NCBI RefSeq assembly: GCF_030546645.1 | Contig: NZ_JAUOTO010000013.1 | Coordinates: 1-64,000, forward strand | From: Flavitalea plasmicola | Lineage (GTDB): Bacteria; Bacteroidota; Bacteroidia; Chitinophagales; Chitinophagaceae | Length of the DNA stretch: 64,000 nucleotides | Reading direction: 5' to 3' | Shown here: piece by piece, positions 32,153-40,414 of the stretch | How positions within the stretch are numbered: the first letter of the stretch is position 1 | How the letters are laid out: each line of letters opens with the position of its first letter | Made by a program: the position numbers and the translations under genes | The notes under the pieces: model-generated | What the model was told of the DNA's origin: nothing | The model's input: the letters and a program-made list of their open reading frames with translations, nothing else | Database searches by the model: none

Positions 32153-35100
32153 GCTTTGTATCTCGCTTTCGCTATATGCATACATTTATCAGCAAGCGCT
32201 TCAGCCTGCTCTATAGACAAATGTAGTTCATCAATAAGGTATTCTCCAATATAAAAATTTACTTTCCGGATCACATCCAACTTGTGCTGCCAGTCCACAA
32301 CAAGATATTGCCGGATGATGCGATCGGTAGCTTGTGCAAATTCTATGCTTTGCCCTTCGGACAACTTACCTTCTGCTATGCCCAATCGGTAAAATGCAAT
32401 AGGTTCGGCCGCGTCCTTCAATACCTGTGGCACATCTTCCCCGTCGCGATTGATCGCCTGCTCCCGGTATTGATTAAGTTTTCTCAAGGCTTCTGCTTCC
32501 GAAAGGCGTTGCGCCCGTAGATCGGCGATAGTTTGCTGTATAAGCTCTGACAGCTTTTTGTAGAACACAGGATCCTCATCCATGCGTTCGGTGATGTGAC
32601 GGGACGTGCGGCTGGCAATTGTTTCCGCCTTGGCCCTCTCTCCAATCACTTTTTGGAGCTCCCGTTCAAAAGCCTCCCCATCCAGTATGCTTACCTGTTC
32701 CGTCAGCCGGATAACTTCTTCTGTAGTAACATGCTGATCCAACAGTTTCTGCAGTTGTTTTTCATAGCGGCTGAAATCTACCTTGTCGGAATAGGCCTGA
32801 CAGACAGCATTACGCAGTTGGGTAAAAAAATTCAGATCCTCTTTATATAGATTTTTCCGGTACTCATCCGTATTGTTTTCAAAATCAATCGAAGAGAGAG
32901 CTAGCTTCAGACATCGGGCAAACTCGCTGAATTTGTCATAGAATGTTTCCCGGATCGCTTTGTCTGCCAACAAGTTGCTGTAGCTGACGATATCCTGTTT
33001 GTTAGGCAGGCTGTGGAAAATGTCATTCAGTTCCGAGTGTACCTGCGGTAGGCGTGCCACTATCGATTTTATGTCCGTTACCGCTCCTTCCAGATCGGCC
33101 GCCTCAAACTGCTCCAGGCTGGAATAGATATCCATTGCCGCGTCCAGGTCGCCCAACACGCCTTCATAATCGATGATATAACCCCAGTCTTTTCCGGGTG
33201 CTACACGGTTTACACGGGCTATGGCTTGCAACAAGGTATGATCTTTCAACTTGCGGCAGAGATACATAACTACTACTCGTGGTTCATCGAAGCCGGTAAG
33301 GAGCTTATCCACTACGATCAGCAGGTCTGGATAATCCGTTTTTTTGAACTGGGTAATGACGCTGGCTTCAAAATCCTTTCCGTATTTGGTCTCCATTTTC
33401 TTCCAGAAGGTAATCACTTCGTCGGAAGGATTTTCATGGATATCCTCATAGCCTTCGCGCATATCGGGTGGCGAAATGATCACTTCGCTTTTGACCTTGC
33501 CGATAAGGTCAAAAGCCCTTTTATATTTAATAGCGGTGGCTTTATCCGGTGTAACCACCATGCCTTTGAAGCCGCTGCGCTCGCCAGTTCGATCCAGACC
33601 CCAGTTGTGCGTATAGTGATCACTAATGTCTCGGGCTATTTCGTCGATACGTTGCTCCGTTTTGCCAATGAGGTTGGCTCGGCTGTATTTCCTTTTCAGA
33701 TCAGCTGTTTCAAAAGGACTCAGGCCTTCGGCAACATGGTCGAAACCGCGGTCCAGCGCTTTCTGGTTTACGTCCTGAACCGCATGTCTCCCTTCATAGA
33801 TAATCGGCACTATAGCGCCATCTTCGACTGCCTGGCGGATGGTATAAGCATCAATAATTCCACCAAATTTCTGCGCAGTGCTTTTTTCCTGCTTCATGAG
33901 CGGCGTACCCGTAAAAGCCAAAAAACAAGCATTCGGCAGTACTTTCTGCATCTTCACATTAAAGCTACCGTATTGGGTACGGTGCCCTTCGTCTATAAGT
34001 ACAAAAATGTCGGGCGATGCCAATGGTGTGCGTCCCAGTCGTTCTACGGCGGCTTCAAACTTATTGATGACAGTTGTCACCACAGCATCGCTTTTACTCT
34101 GTAAGAGTTCGACCAGTTGGGCCCCCGTACGGGCACGATGTACGGGTACTTCTGCCTGCCCGAAGGTTTCTGTGATCTGGGTGTCAAGGTCTACCCGGTC
34201 AGTCACCAGCACAATCTTGGGGTTACGCACTTCCTGGTGAATCCGGCGCGCCAGCATGGCCATGGTCAGGCTTTTGCCGCTGCCCTGGGTATGCCATATT
34301 ACGCCGCCATGGCGTCTGCCTTCGTTTATTTCTTGTATACGCCTGACAATCTTTTCAATAGCAAAATACTGCTGATAGCGGGCTATTTTTTTGTATCGCC
34401 CCCCTTCAAACAAAATGTAGTCTTTGATCAGCGCTAACAGGCGCAGCGGGCGGCAAAGGTTAAAAATATACATGTCCTGTATGCTAGCTATTACTCCGCT
34501 GAAAAGGCGTTGCGACCAGGCATCTATTTCTGTTGCACTTCGGGTAGCCCTCAATGCGGCTAGTTCTTCCGCGGTGATAGGTTGATTAAGCAGGGCCCCT
34601 AGTTCATTTTTGTATTTCGTCTCTTCCTTCCAGATCGACCAGAATTCCGATTTTGTATCGGTTGTGGCATATTTTGCCTGCAGCGTAGCACAGGCAAGGA
34701 GCAACTGACTGTAGGCATACAGTGGACGAATGCCGTCTTCCGTCTGATTGCGGGTGTGCTGGGAAATAGCCTGGGCTACCGGATCCTTCATATCCGGCCG
34801 TTTACATTCGACAACGACCAATGGTATACCGTTCACGAACAATACTATATCAGGGCGAAGATGTTCGCGGCTGACCGTTCTCATTACCTCGAATTCTTCG
34901 GTAACATGATATACATTTCGCTCCGGGTGCTGCCAGTCGATGTATTGCAGCGTAAAGCTTTTCTTGTCACCATCAATGCTTTGCTCCAGGGCCTTACCAA
35001 GCGTAAGGCGTTCATAGGCATGCTGACTGGCGCTGATGTAGCCATCCTGAAACGGCAGATCCTTGAGCGCCTGAATCCCAGCTTCGATATTGCCGTCGCT

Positions 35101-35310
35101 AAACACAGTTGTCTTACTGCTACCTACCCGTATACTATTAATGGCTTTGAGCTGCGTACGTAATATATCCTCGAGCAGCACATTGCTGGTCTTGTTGTCG
35201 CGTGCTGCCAGGGCTTCCTCGGGGCTGAGGTAGGTATAGCCCATACGCATCAACAATTGAAGCGCGGGCAGCTGGGAAACATCATTTTCCCGGAAGGATG
35301 GGTGGAACAT
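32149..35310 (-). CDS. hsdR: Type I restriction enzyme R subunit (HsdR)
   Basis: A 1053-residue motor and nuclease subunit. The N-terminal PD-(D/E)xK nuclease has RPDIVLFVNGIPLVVVECKRP (about residues 150-172). The superfamily 2 translocase follows with Walker A HTQGSGKSLTM (about 345), the DEGH box in LIDEGHRTQYG (about 440), and the later helicase motif DKLLTGFDEPRV. A helical C-terminal region then binds the methylase complex. It uses ATP to pump and cut unmodified DNA. Length and order are normal and nothing looks broken. It lies 72 bp after the full-length hsdS gene and overlaps the metallopeptidase start by 4 bp. Confidence 0.96.
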   Translation of the reverse strand: MFHPSFRENDVSQLPALQLLMRMGYTYLSPEEALAARDNKTSNVLLEDILRTQLKAINSIRVGSSKTTVFSDGNIEAGIQALKDLPFQDGYISASQHAYERLTLGKALEQSIDGDKKSFTLQYIDWQHPERNVYHVTEEFEVMRTVSREHLRPDIVLFVNGIPLVVVECKRPDMKDPVAQAISQHTRNQTEDGIRPLYAYSQLLLACATLQAKYATTDTKSEFWSIWKEETKYKNELGALLNQPITAEELAALRATRSATEIDAWSQRLFSGVIASIQDMYIFNLCRPLRLLALIKDYILFEGGRYKKIARYQQYFAIEKIVRRIQEINEGRRHGGVIWHTQGSGKSLTMAMLARRIHQEVRNPKIVLVTDRVDLDTQITETFGQAEVPVHRARTGAQLVELLQSKSDAVVTTVINKFEAAVERLGRTPLASPDIFVLIDEGHRTQYGSFNVKMQKVLPNACFLAFTGTPLMKQEKSTAQKFGGIIDAYTIRQAVEDGAIVPIIYEGRHAVQDVNQKALDRGFDHVAEGLSPFETADLKRKYSRANLIGKTEQRIDEIARDISDHYTHNWGLDRTGERSGFKGMVVTPDKATAIKYKRAFDLIGKVKSEVIISPPDMREGYEDIHENPSDEVITFWKKMETKYGKDFEASVITQFKKTDYPDLLIVVDKLLTGFDEPRVVVMYLCRKLKDHTLLQAIARVNRVAPGKDWGYIIDYEGVLGDLDAAMDIYSSLEQFEAADLEGAVTDIKSIVARLPQVHSELNDIFHSLPNKQDIVSYSNLLADKAIRETFYDKFSEFARCLKLALSSIDFENNTDEYRKNLYKEDLNFFTQLRNAVCQAYSDKVDFSRYEKQLQKLLDQHVTTEEVIRLTEQVSILDGEAFERELQKVIGERAKAETIASRTSRHITERMDEDPVFYKKLSELIQQTIADLRAQRLSEAEALRKLNQYREQAINRDGEDVPQVLKDAAEPIAFYRLGIAEGKLSEGQSIEFAQATDRIIRQYLVVDWQHKLDVIRKVNFYIGEYLIDELHLSIEQAEALADKCMHIAKARYKA

Positions 35311-35382
35311 TGATTATAGGTTTATTTCAGCAAGTGTTCTGACGTAATATTGTCCAACCTTCGACACACTTCTAAGATTCAG

Positions 35383-36621
35383 TCATATCACCCTCACCTT
35401 TCCCGTAAGCAGCACCTGCATGAGCCCTTTCCTCTGTTGCTTAAGAGCAGCGAGACGTCGGCTGTGAATTTGGATTTCCTTTTCAGAAGCATTAAGGATA
35501 GCAGCTATGGCCGATTGTTCTTCTCGTTGAAGAAATGGCACATTAAGCTTAAAAAAGTCATCAGTATTTACATTTAAGAGGCCATCACCTCTGGCTCCTG
35601 ACGTAATAATTCTTTTTAGCTGCCTATCCAAGCCATGTGCAGCAAACCAGTACTTGTAAAACGATGATTCAACCAAATTGGTTGGGCGAAAGCAGATGTA
35701 GACAAAAGGTACAATTGCACTGTCTACACCGTCTAACAAATAAACGCATCCCATTTCATAGAGCTTGGAGTTGCCTTTATTGTAGGCAAAATCACCTTTT
35801 TTCAAGAGAGTATACTTCTCCAAACTATCACCTGCAATTATCCTATCAAACTTATCCTGCTGAGAAATCAATCCATGTCTCGCTGAAATGGTCATTACCG
35901 AATGACCCTTCCCATCATTAGTATCCTTTATTTCTTTAAATAATTCCCCCATCCTCACATCCCTCCATTTCCCTCTAAACCCCTTCAACCTTTTTTTCCC
36001 GCTTAGCAATTGCTGCATCAATGCGCGGTGGCGAGTCTGCAGGGCATCAATCAATTGCTTTTCTTTAGCTATGGCTGCGTCCCAGGTGGAGAGGATGGCG
36101 GCTATCTGTCGCTGCTCTGAAAGAGGCATATCAATGACTGGAAAATCTCCTACATCATTACTTGTTATGTTTGGATCTTTTCTACTACTCCCCGCAAAAG
36201 ATTTCCATAATCCAACGTTTGCGTTTAGCCAGTTCAAAAGAAATTGCCGATCAGTTTTTTCAATATCAACAGTTATTGCCGAAAGCGCCTGATTTATTGT
36301 TGCCTCAATTCCAAGCAATCCGGTTCTACCTATTTGATTAAACCCTCCGTACATTGCTACGAGAACAGTTCCTCTGGGATACATTCGAAGAGAAGTCTCT
36401 AAAAGAGCTTTTTCTGAAACTTTTTCTTCAGTCTCTATAATAACTGAATTGTTTAAGTCTGTTGTCTTTACCCAATGTATGGTGCCATTCGAATGATACT
36501 CTGAAACGCTCCGTGCTGGTGTAGTTCCTGAACTAATTTTACCAATGTCCCTTATTCTTTTCACCTCCCAATCCTCCGGTATCCATCCAAGAGACGTTTG
36601 TTTATATCCTTTCTTACTCAT
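35383..36621 (-). CDS. hsdS: Type I restriction enzyme specificity subunit (HsdS), full length
   Basis: A 412-residue protein with the two-fold HsdS layout. Target-recognition domain 1 (about 15-180, ending MPLSEQRQIAAILSTWDAAI) is followed by a central conserved helix, domain 2 (about 220-375, ending PFLQREEQSAIAAILNASEKEI) and a distal helix. Two full domains imply a bipartite target site that cannot be read from the sequence. The start ATG overlaps the stop of the small gene upstream by ATGA. Its presence beside a separate half-HsdS gene at the head of the operon is unusual. Confidence 0.95.
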   Translation of the reverse strand: MSKKGYKQTSLGWIPEDWEVKRIRDIGKISSGTTPARSVSEYHSNGTIHWVKTTDLNNSVIIETEEKVSEKALLETSLRMYPRGTVLVAMYGGFNQIGRTGLLGIEATINQALSAITVDIEKTDRQFLLNWLNANVGLWKSFAGSSRKDPNITSNDVGDFPVIDMPLSEQRQIAAILSTWDAAIAKEKQLIDALQTRHRALMQQLLSGKKRLKGFRGKWRDVRMGELFKEIKDTNDGKGHSVMTISARHGLISQQDKFDRIIAGDSLEKYTLLKKGDFAYNKGNSKLYEMGCVYLLDGVDSAIVPFVYICFRPTNLVESSFYKYWFAAHGLDRQLKRIITSGARGDGLLNVNTDDFFKLNVPFLQREEQSAIAAILNASEKEIQIHSRRLAALKQQRKGLMQVLLTGKVRVI

Positions 36622-36932
36622 AATTTAGTCGATGTTAAATGATATTCATTACTGCCCGTCCGATTCAATATTAATGTCTTTCTCACACCGTTGCCCACCG
36701 CTTCCGCTAACCCATCCTTTAATCGTAACACACCACTTCTCAATTTACCATCCCTTGAACCAATCCTGTAGGCACATCTATAAGATTTATCTTCCCAGAC
36801 TACTGTTATCTCATACGTCTCCGGATATCCAGGTCCCTCCATCGGAAAAAGCTCTTTTTGATGCGCCAGAATGCGAATCTGCTTCCGATCACAGTCCTTT
36901 TGGGTAATATTAATAATCGTTATCTCTTTCAT
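36618..36932 (-). CDS. Small beta-rich protein of unknown function in the restriction operon
   Basis: A 104-residue cytosolic protein, mostly predicted beta strand: MKEITIINITQKDCDRKQIR, then the TYEITVVWEDKSYRCAYRIG strands and KTLILNRTGSNEYHLT at the end. The central RIGSRDGKLRSGVLRL recalls the pseudobarrel of B3/EcoRII N-terminal DNA-binding domains, but this is a weak impression. It lies between rhuM (52-bp gap) and hsdS (ATGA overlap), so HsdS translation probably depends on it. It could be an accessory specificity or control factor. Confidence 0.65.
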   Translation of the reverse strand: MKEITIINITQKDCDRKQIRILAHQKELFPMEGPGYPETYEITVVWEDKSYRCAYRIGSRDGKLRSGVLRLKDGLAEAVGNGVRKTLILNRTGSNEYHLTSTKL

Positions 36933-36984
36933 ATCTTTTTACGTTGACCATATCATCCCCCTCTGGCTAAATGATCGCATACTG

Positions 36985-37968
36985 TTATTTGTTACTTTTA
37001 CCACCATGTAACCGCTTTATAGCCTTGTCAAGTTCATCCGGCTGTCCTGCATCCAGCGCTTTCCTGTATTGCTCAAATTGCTGTAAGGCATGTGTTTCAG
37101 CGTCTTTGGCGCTGCGGGTGCCGGCGTCGTCCAATATTTCTCTGTCATTGAGCGTCAGAAAACCATGCAACTTGGTACTCCAATCCTGCATATACATCGG
37201 CTTCCGGTTCATGGCCTGCAACTCTGCAAAATCCAGGTATTGAGATACAATAAGGTTCAGCTGCTTAAGCTCTCCTTCGTTGAGGTAGTTTTTAGCCACC
37301 TTTACATCCGCTTTTTTTATTTGTTCGCCCGGGAAATTGGTTAGCCCCATATTAGGTTTTGAACTGTCTGCACGCTGCAGGATCAATTCGGCTGCCGTAT
37401 GTCCATGTATCGCCCAGTGAAACTTATTCTGTACGGTCGCAAAAAATTCCTTGGTCATATCTGACTTGGGCTCATAGTCGATACTGGTAGCATAGATATC
37501 GCAAACTTTGCGATAAAATACCTTTTCTGAACTTCGGATGTCGCGAATCCGGTCCAACAATTCATCGAAATAAGGATCACGGGCTTGTTTTAACCGTTCG
37601 TCATCCAACACAAAGCCTTTGATAATATATTCGCGTAGGCGCTGTGTTGCCCAAATGCGGAAATGAGTTCCTACATGAGATCTGACCCGGTAGCCTACTG
37701 ATATAATGACATCCAGGTTATAGTAAAGGGTACGATAGTCTTTGCCGTCTGCGGCAGTTGTCAAGTATTCCTTGACAACTGAATCTTCGGTGAGCTCTCC
37801 TTCATTAAAAACATTTTTTATATGTAAGCTTATGTTTTGCTTAGTAGTTTGAAATAGCTCGGCCATTTGCCCCTGAGACAGCCATACCGTCTCCCCCTCA
37901 ACACGTACTTCTACCTTGGTATTACCCTGTGGCGACTGGTAAATCAATATTTCTGATTCGTGCCTCAT
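36985..37968 (-). CDS. RhuM-family protein
   Basis: A 327-residue protein of the RhuM family. An N-terminal KilA-like/winged-helix segment (VWLSQGQMAELFQTTKQNISLHI) is followed by YYNLDVIISVGYRVRSHVGTHFRIWA and the conserved LREYIIKGFVLDDERLK block. Family members are found inside type I restriction operons and pathogenicity islands, and their biochemical role is unclear. The start is 11 bp after the hsdM stop codon, so it is part of the same transcript. Confidence 0.93.
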   Translation of the reverse strand: MRHESEILIYQSPQGNTKVEVRVEGETVWLSQGQMAELFQTTKQNISLHIKNVFNEGELTEDSVVKEYLTTAADGKDYRTLYYNLDVIISVGYRVRSHVGTHFRIWATQRLREYIIKGFVLDDERLKQARDPYFDELLDRIRDIRSSEKVFYRKVCDIYATSIDYEPKSDMTKEFFATVQNKFHWAIHGHTAAELILQRADSSKPNMGLTNFPGEQIKKADVKVAKNYLNEGELKQLNLIVSQYLDFAELQAMNRKPMYMQDWSTKLHGFLTLNDREILDDAGTRSAKDAETHALQQFEQYRKALDAGQPDELDKAIKRLHGGKSNK

Positions 37969-37979
37969 AAGTAGTTCAT

Positions 37980-39575
37980 TTATAGACCTAATTCCTTTAA
38001 ATACTTCGCCATTTCTTTTTCTACCGCAAGCAGATCCGTTTTAAGCTGCTCTATTTCTTTCTGAGTTGCGGTTATATCAATCTCAGCTTCCTCCTCAAAA
38101 GTGTCCACATAGCGGGGAATATTAAGGTTGTAGTCGTTGCCGGCTATTTCTTCTTGCGTAGCTACATAGCTATATTTTTCTTCTACTACACCGGCAGGCA
38201 ATTTGCCTTTGGCAAAACGCTGATAGGTTTGCACAATTTCTTCCACATCCTTTTCACGCAGGCGATTCTGGTTCTTGCCACTTTCATATCGCTGGCTTGC
38301 GTCGATGAAAAGCACGTCAGTACGTTTGCGCCTCCCTTTATTGAAAATAAGGATGGCAGCGGGAATGCCTGTTCCGAAAAACAGGTTGGCAGGTAGGCCG
38401 ATCACTGCATCCAGAAGGTTGTCCTCAATAGTTTTCTGGCGTATTTTACCCTCGCTACTGCCTCGGAAGAGCACACCATGCGGCACTACCACCCCTACTT
38501 TACCATGTCCTTCATAAGCGACTTCGATCATATGACTGATAAACGCCCAGTCTCCCTTGCTTTTAGGAGGCACACCACGCCAGAAGCGTTGGTATGGGTC
38601 GGCAGCTGCTTTGTAACCACTCTGTGGTTGACCAGCATTGTTTTTATCACCCTTCTTTTTTTCTTCTTTTTCCGTATCGTCTGCCCCCCACTTATCCAAT
38701 GAAAAGGGAGGATTTGCAACCACTATATCAAACTTCATTAGATGGTCTCCCTCTTTGAGTTTAGGGTTGCGGATGGTATCGCCCCAGCGGATGACTGCGC
38801 TGTCAAAGCCATGCAGAAACATATTCTGTACTGCTAACGCCCATGTACTGCCGTTGGCTTCCTGTCCATATAACGAAACATTGGCAGAACCTACCTCACG
38901 TCCCGCTTTGACAAGCAAGGATGCGGAACCGCAGGTAGGATCACAGATACGTGCCCCCGGTTGCGCTTTCGTGAGTTTAGCCAACAAGGTAGATACCATG
39001 CCCGGAGTATAGAATTCGCCTGCTTTTTTGCCGGCATCCGAGGCAAAAGAAGCGATCAGGTATTCATATGCATCTCCGATAACATCATTGCGTTCAAGGT
39101 GCGAGGGGCTGAGATCCAGTTCGCTAAAGTCGATGAGCAGGTTCCTCAGGCGAGTGTTTTTGTCCTTCACATCGCCCAGGTTGCTGCTATTGAAATCTAT
39201 ATTGCGAAAAATACCTGTACCGTCTTCGCTGAATAGCTTCTCCCGGTTAGCTTCTTCCAGATCGTTCAAGGCGGTGTTGATCTGTTCACCGATATTGGCT
39301 GCGGCCCTTCGTTCGTACAGATAGTTGAAACTGCACTGTGCCGGCAGAAGAAATCGCTCCATCTTCATGGCCCGATCGGTGCGGCTTTTATCGCCCTTGT
39401 ATTTAACCATGTACTGCTGATAAATATCTTCATGGACATCGCTTACATACTTTAGAAATAGCATGGTAAGTATGTAATCCTTGTATTGACTGGGGTCGAT
39501 CAATCCGCGAAAAGTGTCGCAAGCTTTCCATACAATCCTGTTGATATCATCGGCGCTAATCAATTTTTGTGTCAT
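37980..39575 (-). CDS. hsdM: Type I restriction enzyme M subunit (HsdM), N6-adenine methylase
   Basis: A 531-residue methylase subunit. The N-terminal helical domain (about 10-150) is followed by the FYTPGMVSTLLAKL entry, the S-adenosylmethionine motif DPTCGSASLLVKAG (about 213), and the catalytic motif NPPFSLDKWG (about 288). The C-terminal coil contacts HsdS. It methylates adenine in the HsdS target. Its start codon shares a base with the stop codon of the preceding half-HsdS gene (TAATG), so these two are translationally coupled. Confidence 0.96.
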   Translation of the reverse strand: MTQKLISADDINRIVWKACDTFRGLIDPSQYKDYILTMLFLKYVSDVHEDIYQQYMVKYKGDKSRTDRAMKMERFLLPAQCSFNYLYERRAAANIGEQINTALNDLEEANREKLFSEDGTGIFRNIDFNSSNLGDVKDKNTRLRNLLIDFSELDLSPSHLERNDVIGDAYEYLIASFASDAGKKAGEFYTPGMVSTLLAKLTKAQPGARICDPTCGSASLLVKAGREVGSANVSLYGQEANGSTWALAVQNMFLHGFDSAVIRWGDTIRNPKLKEGDHLMKFDIVVANPPFSLDKWGADDTEKEEKKKGDKNNAGQPQSGYKAAADPYQRFWRGVPPKSKGDWAFISHMIEVAYEGHGKVGVVVPHGVLFRGSSEGKIRQKTIEDNLLDAVIGLPANLFFGTGIPAAILIFNKGRRKRTDVLFIDASQRYESGKNQNRLREKDVEEIVQTYQRFAKGKLPAGVVEEKYSYVATQEEIAGNDYNLNIPRYVDTFEEEAEIDITATQKEIEQLKTDLLAVEKEMAKYLKELGL

Positions 39576-40144
39576 TATCTGTCAGCTATTTGTAAGAGAT
39601 TATGTTGAAATATAATTTCGTTGAGTTTATTTATCTGCGTGCGTAGTTGTGTTGCCCGTTTTTGTAGATTCTGTGCTCGTATTATAATTCCCTGCTTATC
39701 CAATGAAGGCACAGGTAGCTCCAATTGTTCAATCACCTCATGTGTTATAAGTGGCGTAGAAGTTCCTCTGGACGCCGCAGAAAGTTTTTTTGCGGTATCC
39801 GGGTGATTCAAGTACCATTGAAGATAAGCTGGTAAAATAGTTTTTACGTCCTTAACGCGCAATACGGTAAAAACAGACGAAGCAACGGCGGGAGCGTAGC
39901 GTCCGTCATATAACACAGCAAAGCGATCCATACCTTTTGTTGCAAGTAAAATATCTCCAACCTGCAAATAGTTTTTGTATAATCTATTTTCTTCGCACAA
40001 TTCGGGTTTGACAAATTCGGCCCATTTCCTTTCCTTATTCCAATGTCCCAACTGTAAATAATAGACAAGCTTACCCTTGGAAGCTGAAGTATTCACATAA
40101 ATACCGCTAATTAGATCCGCTATATATCTTATTGAAACCTGCAT
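39575..40144 (-). CDS. Half-length HsdS-like specificity protein
   Basis: A 189-residue protein with one target-recognition domain: VSIRYIADLISGIYV at the start, GDILLATKGMDRFAVL, the RGTSTPLITHEVIEQLELPVP hallmark ending, and one C-terminal coiled helix (QLRTQINKLNEIIFQ). Half-HsdS proteins can dimerise to recognise a symmetric target, or arise from truncation. Here the reading is intact with a clean start and a TAATG junction to hsdM, so it is probably functional rather than debris. It heads the operon, before hsdM. Confidence 0.85.
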   Translation of the reverse strand: MQVSIRYIADLISGIYVNTSASKGKLVYYLQLGHWNKERKWAEFVKPELCEENRLYKNYLQVGDILLATKGMDRFAVLYDGRYAPAVASSVFTVLRVKDVKTILPAYLQWYLNHPDTAKKLSAASRGTSTPLITHEVIEQLELPVPSLDKQGIIIRAQNLQKRATQLRTQINKLNEIIFQHNLLQIADR

Positions 40145-40205
40145 TTTTTGTAATGACAGGAACTAAGATAGGGAAAACATCGAAAGTATAAAATAAAAAA
40201 TATTC

Positions 40206-40222
40206 GAGTAATTAAATTACTC
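40206..40222. promoter_or_regulatory. 17-bp palindrome upstream of the restriction operon
   Basis: gagtaatt and aattactc flank a single A, a perfect 8-bp inverted repeat. It lies 62 bp before the first operon start codon. A neighbouring 6-bp inverted repeat (aagcta...tagctt, about 40224-40246) and two copies of tgccataaaat (40265 and 40327) occur in the same 270-bp intergenic region. Otherwise nothing coding is seen in 40145-40414. Confidence 0.4.
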
Positions 40223-40414
40223 AAGCTAAGAGGTAGCAGTAGCTTTTCAGACTAAATTCTCCAGTGCCATAAAATTATCTGAAAATCATTAATTTAACTA
40301 TCCTAGAGCCGAAGGATGTCCCTCAATGCCATAAAATAAAATTTCCCCGAAAAGGTGGGCATATGCTCTAAGTGGAGCTACAGAAACAAGGTACATTATC
40401 AAATTCATATCCCC

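Noticed and set aside
33226..34104. A 292-codon plus-strand frame inside hsdR
   Set aside because: It is antisense to helicase motifs of HsdR. The composition is not protein-like.
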